Source: Paremcibacter congregatus
Lineage (GTDB): Bacteria; Pseudomonadota; Alphaproteobacteria; Sphingomonadales; Emcibacteraceae
Length of the DNA stretch: 64,000 nt
Reading direction: 5' to 3'
NCBI RefSeq assembly: GCF_006385135.1
Contig: NZ_CP041025.1
Location: forward strand, 372,001 to 436,000
A program made the translations under genes and the position numbers. Below the pieces are notes generated by a model. The model saw nothing but the letters and a program-made list of their open reading frames with translations, was not told the origin of the DNA and searched no databases. Shown here in pieces: positions 41,326 to 50,779 of this stretch (positions are counted from its first letter, which is position 1; every line of letters begins with the position of its first letter).

Positions 41326-42474
41326 ATGAGGAAAATTATTTTAAGCACAGTTTGCGGGGTTGCATTGATCAGTGGTAATGCGGTTGCCGATGAGGGGAGC
41401 TGGTATGCCGGTATTGATGGTTCATACAGCATTCTGGGCAAGGAAAAAGCCAAAGGCTCCACATTGGACCTGCAAAGCCATTTCAATGATGGCTGGGCTC
41501 TGGGCGGAACCATGGGGTATGATTTTGGCGTCTGGCGTCTGGAAGGTGAAATTGGCAAACATTTCCATAATGCGGACCGCTTCGCCATCACCAATGACGG
41601 GGGACTTGGGCTTGGCGGCGGGTCTGTGAATGCGACGACAGGAAAATCTCGTCTGACCCATTACATGGTCAATGCGGTGTATGATTTCGCCGCGCTTTCT
41701 GATGATAATAAAGTGGAGCCTTTCATTGGGGCCGGTCTGGGGCTTGGCGATCTGAATATGAAAAACCTGGCGACTGCCGGCGGGGCTTTTGCCCATGACA
41801 AGGATAGCGTCTTCGCCTATCAGATGTTCGCCGGATTGCGGGTGCCGCTGGCCAATGCATTTGAAATGTCGCTTAAATACCGTTTCCTGGGCACCGCCGA
41901 TGCCAGTCTGCAGGATAATCTTGGCAACCGCTTCAAGGCCAGTTACGGCGTTCATGATATTATGATGGGTGTGACTTATCGGTTTGGCGGTAATTCAAAA
42001 CGGGCGGCAGCAGAAATGCCGCAACCGATTGAGGTCGCGGCCGCACCGGAAATAAAAGAAGAGATTGTGCCGGAGCCAGTTGTTGAAGAACCTGTTCAGG
42101 CGCCAGACCCGATGCCGGAGCCTGCCGCGGGACCTGAGGTCGATATGGGCCCTTATGTGGTTTATTTTGACTGGAACAGTAAAGCCATTACGGCACAGGC
42201 GCAGGATATTATCAGCAAAGCCGCCTCTGAAGCTGGAAAATTGAAGGAAATCGAAATTAAGGTTGTTGGCCATGCGGACCGTTCCGGTCTGGACAGCTAT
42301 AATGATAAACTGTCTCTGGCCCGTGCGGCGGTTGTGAAGCAGGCCTTGATTGATGCGGGCGTTGACGCCGGGGTCATTACCATGGAAAGTTTTGGTGAAA
42401 CAGCCGGTGAAGTCGTGACAGAAGACGGGGTGCGGGAAGCCAGAAACCGTCGGGTTCTGATTACATTGAAATAA
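41326..42474 (+). CDS. OmpA family outer membrane protein
   Basis: A 382-residue outer-membrane protein. Signal peptide at 1-21 (LSTVCGVALISGNAVAD). Residues about 25-220 form an eight-strand beta-barrel with alternating aromatic strands (GSWYAGIDGSYSILG, YGVHDIMMGVTYRFGG). A Pro/Glu linker (EPVVEEPVQAPDPMPEP) leads to the OmpA C-terminal domain, with YVVYFDWNSKAIT, VVGHADRSGLDSYNDKLSLA and REARNRRVLI, which binds peptidoglycan. Start chosen at the ATG at 41326 with the signal peptide directly after it. Own unit with a terminator. Confidence 0.93.
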   Translation: MRKIILSTVCGVALISGNAVADEGSWYAGIDGSYSILGKEKAKGSTLDLQSHFNDGWALGGTMGYDFGVWRLEGEIGKHFHNADRFAITNDGGLGLGGGSVNATTGKSRLTHYMVNAVYDFAALSDDNKVEPFIGAGLGLGDLNMKNLATAGGAFAHDKDSVFAYQMFAGLRVPLANAFEMSLKYRFLGTADASLQDNLGNRFKASYGVHDIMMGVTYRFGGNSKRAAAEMPQPIEVAAAPEIKEEIVPEPVVEEPVQAPDPMPEPAAGPEVDMGPYVVYFDWNSKAITAQAQDIISKAASEAGKLKEIEIKVVGHADRSGLDSYNDKLSLARAAVVKQALIDAGVDAGVITMESFGETAGEVVTEDGVREARNRRVLITLK

Positions 42475-42500
42475 AACTTAATCTGACAGCATAATGAAAA

Positions 42501-42530
42501 AGGCGTCCCTGAGGGGGCGCCTTTTTTTTT
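42501..42530 (+). terminator. Rho-independent terminator after ompA
   Basis: Stem AGGCG and CCC with GGG and CGCCT, short GA-containing loop, then a run of nine T (42522-42530). Confidence 0.9.
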
Positions 42531-42549
42531 GCGTTTGGGACAGAGAGGA

Positions 42550-42849
42550 TCAGCCGAAGAGCTCGCCGAGCTTCAGGGCGAGACCCATATCGCCGTCAAT
42601 CTTCAGTTTACCCATCATAAAGGCCATCTGGGGATTGAGGGAGCCGTCGATCAGGCCTTCGAAATTATCTTCACTCAGGGTCAGGGTGACATCGGCATCA
42701 AGATCGTCATTGCTGACGGTAGGTGGATTGGTCGTGCCATCAATGAAAATAAAGCCGTCACCTTTCAGGTCAATTTTAACTTTCTTGCCGTTGGCGTCCA
42801 TGGCGTCTGTTTTGCCGCGGATGGTGGAGGTAAGATCTTCGAGGCTCAT
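42550..42849 (-). CDS. SCP2 sterol-binding domain protein
   Basis: A 99-residue single SCP2 domain, a small lipid-binding fold: KVKIDLKGDGFIFIDGTTNP, then DADVTLTLSEDNFEGLIDGS, MAFMMGKLKIDGDMGLALKL. Typical length for alphaproteobacterial stand-alone members. Probably carries or senses hydrophobic ligands; ligand unknown. Single gene convergent with ompA. Confidence 0.92.
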   Translation of the reverse strand: MSLEDLTSTIRGKTDAMDANGKKVKIDLKGDGFIFIDGTTNPPTVSNDDLDADVTLTLSEDNFEGLIDGSLNPQMAFMMGKLKIDGDMGLALKLGELFG

Positions 42850-42974
42850 GTCTCATTCCTTTATGTGGTTCGGGGCCTTATCAGGTTATGCGGCCTTTAA
42901 CAGTGGGTGCGGTTAAAATCTAACATACGTTTGATTTTATTGCCAGAGGTCATTTAGACCCTGCCGGGAGGCAG

Positions 42975-43766
42975 TTACCAGGTGTTGCGTCGCGCTCTCA
43001 ATGCGGTAAAGACGTCTCTTGGGGACGGCGCGGCGGAGAAGTCGGGGTCCTCTGATTTGAGTTTATCAATAATCACCGGGCTGTCGAGGCGGAAAAAACT
43101 GTTGATCCGGCGCTCTTCCGCCATGGTGGTGATATAGGCGTTATGGGGATCGTGATCCAGCAACATGTTTAGCATATCCTCGGCCGCCCGGTTTCCCGGT
43201 TCCCGATCAAGGGTGAATTTCAGGTTTGTGAGGATATAGTCATGCCCGGGGTATATTTTCGTATTGTCGGGCAGCTTGGCCAGCTGTTGTGAAAAGGTAT
43301 CATAGAGATCATCAACATTTCCACCGTTATGACAGTTTCCCGCGCCGGCATTAAACAGGGTGTCGCCACAAAATAGCCCCGGCACGGCACTGTTGGCCAG
43401 CAGGCATACGTGGCTTCTGGTATGACCGGGGGTGTCGAGAACCTTCAATTTGATGCTTTGGCCGACGGCGATGGTATCACCGGCATACAGGCCGACATCC
43501 ACATGATCAATCACGCCCATGGCCCCGTTATGGGCGTAAAGCCGGGCCCCGGTATGGCGGCGCATTTCTTCATTGCCGTCAATATGGTCCCAATGTTCAT
43601 GAGTGTTGAGAATCTTCGTGATCTTCAGGCCATGCTGTTTGGCGGCCGCAAGACACCGTGTCACATCCAGCGGATCGACCACCAAGGCTTCCCGGCTGCT
43701 TGGGCAGGCGATCAGATAATTGAAATTCCGCAGGGGATTATCGGCATAAATCTGGATGACAAGCAT
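42975..43766 (-). CDS. gloB: Hydroxyacylglutathione hydrolase-like metallo-beta-lactamase-fold enzyme
   Basis: A 263-residue enzyme, probably glyoxalase II, hydrolysing S-lactoylglutathione to lactate and glutathione. Metal-site motifs are ILNTHEHWDHIDGN, VLDTPGHTRSHVC, GLFCGDTLFNAGAGNCHNGG and YPGHDYILTNLKF; the C-terminal glutathione-contact domain is hinted at by EERRINSFFRLDS. Complete. Followed upstream by the DUF2849 gene on the same strand (33-base gap), likely cotranscribed. Confidence 0.88.
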   Translation of the reverse strand: MLVIQIYADNPLRNFNYLIACPSSREALVVDPLDVTRCLAAAKQHGLKITKILNTHEHWDHIDGNEEMRRHTGARLYAHNGAMGVIDHVDVGLYAGDTIAVGQSIKLKVLDTPGHTRSHVCLLANSAVPGLFCGDTLFNAGAGNCHNGGNVDDLYDTFSQQLAKLPDNTKIYPGHDYILTNLKFTLDREPGNRAAEDMLNMLLDHDPHNAYITTMAEERRINSFFRLDSPVIIDKLKSEDPDFSAAPSPRDVFTALRARRNTW

Positions 43767-43799
43767 GGGGCCTTCTCCTGATGGTGTAACGCGATTGTA

Positions 43800-44084
43800 T
43801 TATTGCGCCCCATAAGCGGTGGATGGGCCACCGGCGCGAATTTTTTCCCGGGTGGTCAACGGGGTATGATTCTCATCCACGGGCACGATGACGCAATCGA
43901 CGACCACATTCTGGTCCATATCCTTTTTCGCCAGTGCAAAGGCGGCCTCAACGGTGTCTTCGGCATAAACGCTGGCCTTGGCGGCGTCCGTATGCCATGT
44001 CGTGGCTTCCCCCTCCTGGGAAAAATATACATTTAAACCGGTCCGCAGGTCATTGGCGGAAATCATATTAAGGGGCGTGCTCAT
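43800..44084 (-). CDS. DUF2849 family protein
   Basis: A 94-residue protein. The pattern MISANDLRTGLNVYFSQEGE with WHTDAAKASVYAEDTVEAAF and the end LTTREKIRAGGPS matches DUF2849 of alphaproteobacteria as I recall it (often beside sulfite or nitrite reductase genes, which is not the case here). Function unknown. Probably one unit with the glyoxalase gene. Confidence 0.82.
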   Translation of the reverse strand: MSTPLNMISANDLRTGLNVYFSQEGEATTWHTDAAKASVYAEDTVEAAFALAKKDMDQNVVVDCVIVPVDENHTPLTTREKIRAGGPSTAYGAQ

Positions 44085-44254
44085 GTTCTGTCCTGATCGT
44101 TACAGCTAAGGTTGGGGTATACGCCAGTATTATATGTGGTCAGGGCCGGGCAACGCAAGAGGGCAGGTCGACTATTTTATCGACCGATACAAAAGCGGCC
44201 CAGATCCGGCTCATGCCCAGCTTAGATTCAGTCCAGGCCAGATCCAGCCCAGAA

Positions 44255-45445
44255 CTAGTCCAGGCGGCGGGCCGGCAGATGCAGACTGACTTTTGCGCCC
44301 TGGCCAAGCGCGCTGATGATTGATACGGTGCCGCCATGACGTTCTATCATCTGTTTGACGTAAGACAGTCCAAAACCGATGCCGACGGTTGGATTGGAAT
44401 AGATGTCGGACAGATGGGTATCGTGGCTGAAGACCTTCGCGAGCTGTTGTGACGGCATGCCAACACCATTATCCACGCAGTTGATGATACAGGACCCGTC
44501 GGCGGCCAGTTCGGCGGACAAGGTGATCTTGCCGCCGGACGCGGTGAATTTAAGGGCATTGGTCAGCAGGCTGTGGACCACCTGTTGTAAACGGCATTTG
44601 TCACCGTAAATGACGGGGAAGTCTTCTTTGACATTGCTTGACAGATGGATGTTGGCCTTGGCCGCATCAGGGGAAACCTTCTTCAGGCATCCGGCAAGCA
44701 GATCGATGAGGGTGAACCGTTCCTCGTGGAGCTCGAATTCCGTGGTTTCCAGTTCCTTCAGTTCCAGAAGATTGTCGATTAACTGCAGCAGATCCTGTCC
44801 GGCGCCATGAATGTCCCGGGCGTAATCACGGTAGGAATCCTGTCCGACGGGGCCGAGCATTTCAGTCATGATAACTTCTGAATAGCCAAGAATACCGTTG
44901 AGAGGGGTGCGGAAATTATGGTGCATGGCGGCAAGCAGATTGCGCTTGATTTCCCGGGCGGCCTGATCACGGCTTTTGTTTTCGGGTTTGTTTTCCCGCA
45001 GTACACAGATAAACCGGGAATCGTCCTCTTCACTGGTGAAAGGCCGGATGGTCATATTGATGTCGAGTACTTTCCCGGTGGCGGTGATCCACGGACAGAA
45101 AAAAACCGCAGACTGGCGACTGTGGATGACTTGCTCAATGATCTGACGATCGGGGCTCGTTGAATTGTCGCCAAGAAAATCATACAGATTTTTACTGCGG
45201 ATCTGTTCAAGGGTATGGCCAGTGACCAGTTCAAAGTGGTGATTGACGTCGGATATAACCGGAGACTGGCTTTCACTGTCCCGGGCGATGATGACGATGG
45301 CGTTGCTGACCTCGTGAAAGACGGAATCGAACAGACCAAATTCTTGCTCATAGCGAGAACCCGTCAGAATATCGGGGTCCGAGATTCTGCCATGTCCGGC
45401 AGATTGGCTGTCAATTACAGAAACTTTCATGATCCGAATACTCAA
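44255..45445 (-). CDS. PAS-domain sensor histidine kinase
   Basis: A 396-residue soluble kinase. PAS domain at about 35-155 (NAIVIIARDSESQSPVISDV, VTGHTLEQI). HisKA with phospho-acceptor His in LLAAMHHNFRTPLNGILGYS. The ATPase domain is intact: N box LLTNALKFTASGG, D box VDNGVGMPSQQ, G2 box GIGFGLSYVKQMIERHGG. There is no transmembrane segment or receiver, and no response regulator gene adjacent. It lies just downstream of the tad locus on the same strand; partner unknown. Two start ATG codons are close together; the first is given. Confidence 0.92.
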   Translation of the reverse strand: MSIRIMKVSVIDSQSAGHGRISDPDILTGSRYEQEFGLFDSVFHEVSNAIVIIARDSESQSPVISDVNHHFELVTGHTLEQIRSKNLYDFLGDNSTSPDRQIIEQVIHSRQSAVFFCPWITATGKVLDINMTIRPFTSEEDDSRFICVLRENKPENKSRDQAAREIKRNLLAAMHHNFRTPLNGILGYSEVIMTEMLGPVGQDSYRDYARDIHGAGQDLLQLIDNLLELKELETTEFELHEERFTLIDLLAGCLKKVSPDAAKANIHLSSNVKEDFPVIYGDKCRLQQVVHSLLTNALKFTASGGKITLSAELAADGSCIINCVDNGVGMPSQQLAKVFSHDTHLSDIYSNPTVGIGFGLSYVKQMIERHGGTVSIISALGQGAKVSLHLPARRLD

Positions 45446-45619
45446 TATCCGTTAGGGCGAATATACTAAAAAATTATGGATCTTTCTCTTCAGGCGGATG
45501 AAATTTTGCCTCCAGAGTCAAATCATTAGAAGGAATCATCCCTCATATGATTCGCGGAATCAACTAAAAAATTAACCTTTTGTTAACTATTTTGTCTGGA
45601 AAGTGGCAACGCAGCCTGT

Positions 45620-45645
45620 TTATCCCGACGGACCCGCCGGGATAA
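45620..45645 (-). other. Hairpin downstream of the tad locus
   Basis: Perfect 8-bp stem TTATCCCG/CGGGATAA around a 10-base loop, 20 bases after the last tad gene stop. No T run follows on the minus strand, so it may protect the mRNA 3' end or be a weak terminator. The rest of the 219-base gap (45446-45664) is AT-rich without a gene. Confidence 0.4.
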
Positions 45646-45664
45646 AGTCAGTGGTACAGAGGGG

Positions 45665-46279
45665 TTACGGGCAGCCGGACGTAAACTGGACTTCACCGTA
45701 ACGGGGTTTCTGAACCGCGACATGATACACATCATGGGCGGCAAACATGCTGTTGTTCAGCCAGCCGCTGAGATTGATGATTACGGGTTTATAACGATAA
45801 ACCACTTCGGAAACCACCACCGTTTCAAATTCCGCCAAGGTGAAATTTCCGGGCAGTCGGGCGAGGTCGGCCTCATTGTTGACCGCCCCGATCTTGCTGG
45901 CGTAGGTCGTATCGGCTGTGCCCCGGCATTGCAGGGTGATGGTCGTGCCGGTATTTGTCCCGATGACATAAGACACTAATATCTGTCCGTTGCCCTTCAG
46001 TTCCAGAGGCTGCATGATGTTGTCAACGGCATCAAATATGTTCGAGACCGCCGCGTTGCTGAGAACTTTATTCTGGCTGATCAGGTTACCGATGGACATG
46101 GCTGTCATATTGGCTTTGCGGTGGGCCATAAGTAACCGGAAGGTCTCAAACCCGCCCAGCAGCATGATCAGCGTAATCGGAAAGAGAAAGGCGAATTCAA
46201 TCAACATCGTGCCCTTATCAGAACGCCTCAGACGTTGCATGAAACGCGGAATGACGAGGTTTCTAAGGTGTATCAGCAT
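45665..46279 (-). CDS. TadE-like pilus assembly protein
   Basis: A protein of about 204 residues with one N-terminal membrane helix after a basic stretch: LRRSDKGTMLIEFAFLFPIT, the TadE/TadG signature with the conserved Glu (GxxxxEF), processed like a pilin by the prepilin peptidase. The exported part is beta-rich with two Cys (LQCRGTADTTYA and the C-terminal SGCP). Minor pseudopilin-like role in the Flp pilus is inferred. ATG 46279 has GAGGGAGG five bases upstream; a GTG at 46294 overlaps the previous gene. Confidence 0.87.
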   Translation of the reverse strand: MLIHLRNLVIPRFMQRLRRSDKGTMLIEFAFLFPITLIMLLGGFETFRLLMAHRKANMTAMSIGNLISQNKVLSNAAVSNIFDAVDNIMQPLELKGNGQILVSYVIGTNTGTTITLQCRGTADTTYASKIGAVNNEADLARLPGNFTLAEFETVVVSEVVYRYKPVIINLSGWLNNSMFAAHDVYHVAVQKPRYGEVQFTSGCP

Positions 46280-46290
46280 GATTCCCTCCC

Positions 46291-46932
46291 TCACATTTTT
46301 ACTTCGACAACACAGCCAGGGGGCGGGGTGCCGTAAGGTTCGTTCTGAATGACCGTACTGGCGCTGAGTTGCATTTTTCCGTCGTCGTCACCGATCATAT
46401 GTGAAAAATACCCGGTCATGAAATTGGCGTCATACACAGCCTTGTACATGACGACTTCGCCGGGACCGCCCGCGCCTTTTTTTCCGACCTCGTCATCCCA
46501 TTTATCATTGCAATTGATGTCCGTATAGGCGTCAACGCCGGGGCTGTAGATGCCGTCACCGTCGTTGTCGGCGAAAGGTTCCGGGGTGCCGACATCGGCA
46601 AATTCCTCATAGACCTTCTGGGTGATGACCAGATTATTCAGGTCGATCATGCCAAAGGTTTTTTCTTTCAACAGGTCGTTGATATATTGTTCGCGTGTCT
46701 GGCCGTTTTCCGTGGCCCCGGTCATCCCGGCCCGGGAAGCTTCCGAGATGGCGCCTTCCAGCATGACAATACTGAGCATGGTCACGCCCACTTCCAGAGT
46801 ACCGATGGTCGCCAATGCAATCACCGGTATGACAAAGGCGGATTCAATCAGAACAGCCCCGGTCTGATGTTGTCGTAATCGTCGCAGAAAGGTCTGCAGA
46901 CCACCTGTGATCCTGTTGTTTTTTTGCCTCAT
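46291..46932 (-). CDS. TadE-like pilus assembly protein with Ca-binding-like loops
   Basis: A 213-residue protein with the TadE signature HQTGAVLIESAFVIPVIAL and membrane helix at about 20-50. The exported domain has an Asp-rich stretch, ADNDGDGIYSPGVDAYTDIN followed by CNDKWDDEVG, like EF-hand or thrombospondin type 3 calcium loops. Two Cys (INCNDKW, PPGCVVEV) could pair. Probably a minor pilin-like component. It precedes the other TadE-like gene with a short overlap region. Confidence 0.87.
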   Translation of the reverse strand: MRQKNNRITGGLQTFLRRLRQHQTGAVLIESAFVIPVIALATIGTLEVGVTMLSIVMLEGAISEASRAGMTGATENGQTREQYINDLLKEKTFGMIDLNNLVITQKVYEEFADVGTPEPFADNDGDGIYSPGVDAYTDINCNDKWDDEVGKKGAGGPGEVVMYKAVYDANFMTGYFSHMIGDDDGKMQLSASTVIQNEPYGTPPPGCVVEVKM

Positions 46933-47029
46933 GTCAAGAGCTCCTTCATCATATCAAGAGTGAATGGCTCTCCTTGCGGGTCTTCAAGATGCATCTGTTT
47001 TGTCATCGATGTCGTTTGTCTTTCCGCCC

Positions 47030-48001
47030 TTAGGCGATGGTACCATTGAGCTGACAGGCTGCGGGACCGATTAACACGACAAACAGGGTCGGCAGTATAA
47101 ACAGGATCAATGGAATGGTCATGGTCGCGGGCAGTTTGGCGGCCTTTTCCTCGGCTTTCATCATACGTTCATTGCGAAATTCAGCAGAGAGCACCCGCAG
47201 CGACTGGGCCAGCGGGGTGCCGTATTTCTCTGATTGAATCAGGGTCGCCGTCACAGAACGCACAGACGGAAGGGTCACACGATCGGCCAGATTGTTCAGG
47301 GCCTGTCGCCGTTCCGGCAAGAAACCGAGTTCGACGGCGGTATAGTTTAATTCGTCCGCCAATTCAGGACCGGTCTGCCCCATTTCCTTGACCACCCGCT
47401 GCAGGGCGGAGTCAAGGGTCAGGCCGGCCTCGGCGCAGATGACCAGAAGATCCAGCATATCCGGCAAGGATCTCTGCATGGCTGTATTGCGCTTGATGGT
47501 GATATTCTTCAGGATCGTTTCCGGCAGAATGGAAGACACCAGGATTGCCCCGCCACTGGCGAGAACTTTCATCATCGGCTTAAGATCGAACATGTTAAAG
47601 CCGTAAATCATCACCATGGCGACGGCGCCAATAAGCAAAGGTAAAATCAGTTTGAAAAACAGAAAATACACCAAAGATTCTTTCGAACGGAAACCGCCCT
47701 GAAGTAATTTGACCCGGAATTTCTCCGCCTGTTCATTTTTCAACAAATTGAAGCTTTTGACGATGCTTTGCATCAGGCTGAAATGGCCGGCCTGTTTGAT
47801 GGTGGCCCGGCGTTTTGTCGGGGCGCTATAGCCGCGTTTGAGATCGCTGCGCCGGTCCTGCAGATGCTTGATCCGGCCATGCATGGAATCCTTGACGATC
47901 CCGGTGCTCCAGATGGCGAGCATCACCAGAAAGGCGGAAATCGCCGCCATTACGGTAATAATATCTTCGATGCTGACGCCGTCAGGTAAATATTCTTCCA
48001 T
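47030..48001 (-). CDS. tadC: Tad inner-membrane platform protein TadC
   Basis: A 323-residue inner-membrane protein with the type II secretion F domain (about 175-305: LPDMLDLLVICAEAGLTLDS, LGFLPERRQALNNLADR, TLIQSEKYGTPLAQSLRVLS) and three or more membrane helices, including FFKLILPLLIGAVAMVMIYG and the C-terminal PLILFILPTLFVVLIGPA. With TadB it forms the platform for the CpaF ATPase. Three bases after the tadB stop. Confidence 0.93.
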   Translation of the reverse strand: MEEYLPDGVSIEDIITVMAAISAFLVMLAIWSTGIVKDSMHGRIKHLQDRRSDLKRGYSAPTKRRATIKQAGHFSLMQSIVKSFNLLKNEQAEKFRVKLLQGGFRSKESLVYFLFFKLILPLLIGAVAMVMIYGFNMFDLKPMMKVLASGGAILVSSILPETILKNITIKRNTAMQRSLPDMLDLLVICAEAGLTLDSALQRVVKEMGQTGPELADELNYTAVELGFLPERRQALNNLADRVTLPSVRSVTATLIQSEKYGTPLAQSLRVLSAEFRNERMMKAEEKAAKLPATMTIPLILFILPTLFVVLIGPAACQLNGTIA

Positions 48002-48004
48002 CAG

Positions 48005-48988
48005 CTATACCTCAAAATTAATCATATTGGCGAGAATGAAGACGCCAATCCCCATCCAGATTGCGGCTCCCAGAAGAGCGATCTGGCCTTGCGGATTGGT
48101 GAACATGACAAACATATATTCCGGGTTCATCAGGGACAGAATGCCGCACATGATAAAGGGCAGAGAGCCAATAATATACGCACTGGCCTTGCCTTCGGAA
48201 ATCATGGCGCGGATTTTAAGTTTCAGTTTTGTCCGGCCCCGCAGGATATCTGTCAGGTTGGTCAGGGTTTCGGCAAGGTTGCCCCCGGTTTCCTGCTGAA
48301 CCGCCAGGCTGATAACAAAGAACTTGAAGTCAGGCGTATCTAGTCGTTTGGCTGTTGACCACAGGGCCTCGTCCATGGTTTTGCCCAGACGGATTTCATC
48401 CGAAATCATGGCGAATTCCGTGGAAATCGGGTCCTGCATTTCCCGAGAAACCGCGGCAATGGATTCTGTGACTGGCAAACCGGCCCTTAGGCCCCGGACA
48501 ATCAGATCAATCGCTTCCGGGAACTGGAGCGTGAATTTGGCCAGTCTTTTCTTGATGACCCTGTTGATATATAAATGTGGCAGAAACAGACCGCCAAAGA
48601 TGCCGACCATCAGGCTCGGGGTGAAGGATAGCCCGCTCAGAATGACCATCGAGAAAGTGACGACCACGCCAACTACAATGCTGGAGATCACATATTTCTT
48701 GAAACTGATGTCGCGCCCGGTTTTGTTAAGCCGCCGCCGCATTTCTTCCGGTTTTGGCACCAGATTATCCAGGAGCGAGACTTCTTTTTTGACGAACAGG
48801 TTTTTCTTGGCCTGAGCCGCGGCAAGGGCCGCGTTGCCGCCATGACGCATTTTAATCTTGGCCAGGCGTTTGCCAGCGATCTTGTTCTGTTTACCCAGTA
48901 AGCCACCGGCCAGGGCCAGGGTCGCGATCAAGAGGAACACGCAGATGGCGATCCCGATAATGACGATGGTGGGGTTGGCAATATCCAT
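48005..48988 (-). CDS. tadB: Tad inner-membrane platform protein TadB
   Basis: A 327-residue inner-membrane protein. N-terminal helix IVIIGIAICVFLLIATLALA, a basic cytoplasmic segment (KRLAKIKMRHGG), two helices (YVISSIVVGVVVTFSMVILS) and the F domain with FPEAIDLIVRGLRAGLPVTE and VQQETGGNLAETLTNLTDIL. Partner of TadC. Five bases downstream of the cpaF stop, in one operon. Confidence 0.93.
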   Translation of the reverse strand: MDIANPTIVIIGIAICVFLLIATLALAGGLLGKQNKIAGKRLAKIKMRHGGNAALAAAQAKKNLFVKKEVSLLDNLVPKPEEMRRRLNKTGRDISFKKYVISSIVVGVVVTFSMVILSGLSFTPSLMVGIFGGLFLPHLYINRVIKKRLAKFTLQFPEAIDLIVRGLRAGLPVTESIAAVSREMQDPISTEFAMISDEIRLGKTMDEALWSTAKRLDTPDFKFFVISLAVQQETGGNLAETLTNLTDILRGRTKLKLKIRAMISEGKASAYIIGSLPFIMCGILSLMNPEYMFVMFTNPQGQIALLGAAIWMGIGVFILANMINFEV

Positions 48989-48993
48989 GAGCT

Positions 48994-50727
48994 TTACAGA
49001 GCCTCCATCAATGCTTTGTCCAGACCGTAATAGGCGGCTTTTTCCATAAAATGCGGACGCACGCCGGTTGATCTGAAGTTGCCGGTCAGTTTTCCGTCGG
49101 CATCTTCACCGGTAAATTCATAAAGGAACAGATCCTGAGTGGTGATGATGTCACCTTCCATGCCGACGATTTCCGTCACCGCACAGCAACGACGGCCACC
49201 GTCGCGCATCCGCGAGACCTGTACCACCAGATCAACCGCGCCGGAAATTTGCTCTCGTACCGCCTTGGGCGGCAGTTTCAGATCGGCCATGCCGATCATA
49301 TTTTCCATACGGGTCAGGGCTTCACGCGGGTTATTGGCATGGAGCGTACACATGGAGCCGTCATGGCCTGTGTTCATCGCCTGCAACACGTCAAAGGCTT
49401 CCGCGCCGCGGACCTCGCCGAGGATGATGCGGTCCGGCCGCATACGCAGCGCATTCTTTACCAGATCACGCATGCTGATCTCGCCTTTGCCTTCCAGGTT
49501 GGCCGGGCGGGTTTCAAGGCGCACCACATGGGGTTGTTGCATCTGCAGCTCGGCGGTATCTTCAATGGTCACCACGCGTTCGCCGACATCAATCATGCGC
49601 GACAGGGCGTTGAGCATGGTGGTCTTCCCCGAACCGGTACCGCCGGAAATCAGAATGTTCAGACGACAGGCGCCGGCGATTTTAAGCACCGTACCCATTT
49701 TGTGAGACATGCTTTGCCAGTCGATCATGTGATCAAGAGTGATTTTCTGTTTAGCGAATTTACGAATGGAGATCGAGGCGCCGTCAATGGCCAGCGGCGG
49801 GATGATGATGTTCACCCGGCTGCCGTCCGCCAGACGGGCATCACAAATCGGCGTCGATTCATCGACGCGACGTCCGACGGCGGTCACTATGCGCGTACAG
49901 ATATTCAACAGATGCTGATTGTCGCGAAAGGTGACATCTGACATGGTCAGTTTACCCTTCTGCTCGATGTAGATCTGTTTTGGCCCGTTGACCATGATTT
50001 CGGTGATGCTTTCGTCACTCAGAAGAGGCTCAAGAGGGCCGAGGCCGAGCATGTCATGCAACAGCATGTTGACCAGGTCACGTTGTTCCCGCAGGTTGAG
50101 GTTAATCTTCTCCTGAACCATCAATTCATTGACGGCCTCGCTGACCTGTTCCGCCAGTTCGGAGCGGTCCATTTCGTTGGCGGCGGAGGCGTCGATATAT
50201 TCAAGCAGCAAGGGTTGCAGCCGGTCCTTGGCATCCATGATGCTGTCCTGGCTAACCTGCTGTATCTGTTCGTTGGTCTGTTTTTTGGCTTCTTTGCGCT
50301 TGCGGATGACTTCGCCGCCTTCTTCGGCGGGTTCAGGGTCTTTTTTCGGGACGCTGTCAGACGTCAGAAGTTCATTAAGCAGAACAGTAATCAGATCGCG
50401 GCGTTCAAGTTCGTTCAGGTCGATGTGATGACGGGCGGTTTCTGTGTCGATAAGACCTTCAATGAACTGAGTGACTTCATTGCGTTCCATGTCACGGGCG
50501 ACGGCCGGATCCATCTGTTCGAGCATAACTGATTCAATCAGCTCGTAGGCGCGGTCCACCATATTGGCATTTGACACACTGGGGGCATTAACCGCGAGCG
50601 CTTTGGGAATATCCTTGAGTGAGGCAACGCCATTCCCCTTGCCGAAGCCAGTAGGTGCGCCGGGTTTTTTTGTGATAACGGTCGGTTTGTTATCTGCAGT
50701 TGATTTTTTTCCAAAGGCCGGTTTCAT
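48994..50727 (-). CDS. cpaF: Tad secretion ATPase CpaF/TadA
   Basis: A 577-residue hexameric ATPase that powers Flp pilus assembly. The N-terminal 160 residues are charged and longer than in many homologues (LITVLLNELLTSDSVPKKDP, EEGGEVIRKRKEAKKQ). The core has LGPLEPLLSDESITEIMVNG, Walker A ISGGTGSGKTTMLNALS, the Asp box VVTIEDTAELQ and Walker B RPDRIILGEVRGAEAFDVLQ with the His box TGHDGSMCTLHANNP. All motifs complete. Confidence 0.95.
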   Translation of the reverse strand: MKPAFGKKSTADNKPTVITKKPGAPTGFGKGNGVASLKDIPKALAVNAPSVSNANMVDRAYELIESVMLEQMDPAVARDMERNEVTQFIEGLIDTETARHHIDLNELERRDLITVLLNELLTSDSVPKKDPEPAEEGGEVIRKRKEAKKQTNEQIQQVSQDSIMDAKDRLQPLLLEYIDASAANEMDRSELAEQVSEAVNELMVQEKINLNLREQRDLVNMLLHDMLGLGPLEPLLSDESITEIMVNGPKQIYIEQKGKLTMSDVTFRDNQHLLNICTRIVTAVGRRVDESTPICDARLADGSRVNIIIPPLAIDGASISIRKFAKQKITLDHMIDWQSMSHKMGTVLKIAGACRLNILISGGTGSGKTTMLNALSRMIDVGERVVTIEDTAELQMQQPHVVRLETRPANLEGKGEISMRDLVKNALRMRPDRIILGEVRGAEAFDVLQAMNTGHDGSMCTLHANNPREALTRMENMIGMADLKLPPKAVREQISGAVDLVVQVSRMRDGGRRCCAVTEIVGMEGDIITTQDLFLYEFTGEDADGKLTGNFRSTGVRPHFMEKAAYYGLDKALMEAL

Positions 50728-50779
50728 TTTATCTCACAAAAGTTGCTTACTGTTTTTGTGACCTGTTTCAGATCACAGG

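Noticed and set aside
44085-44254. Possible tandem repeat of CCAG(A/T)TC-like words between DUF2849 and kinase genes
   Set aside because: The words are short, irregular and without fixed spacing; not a convincing repeat or CRISPR.
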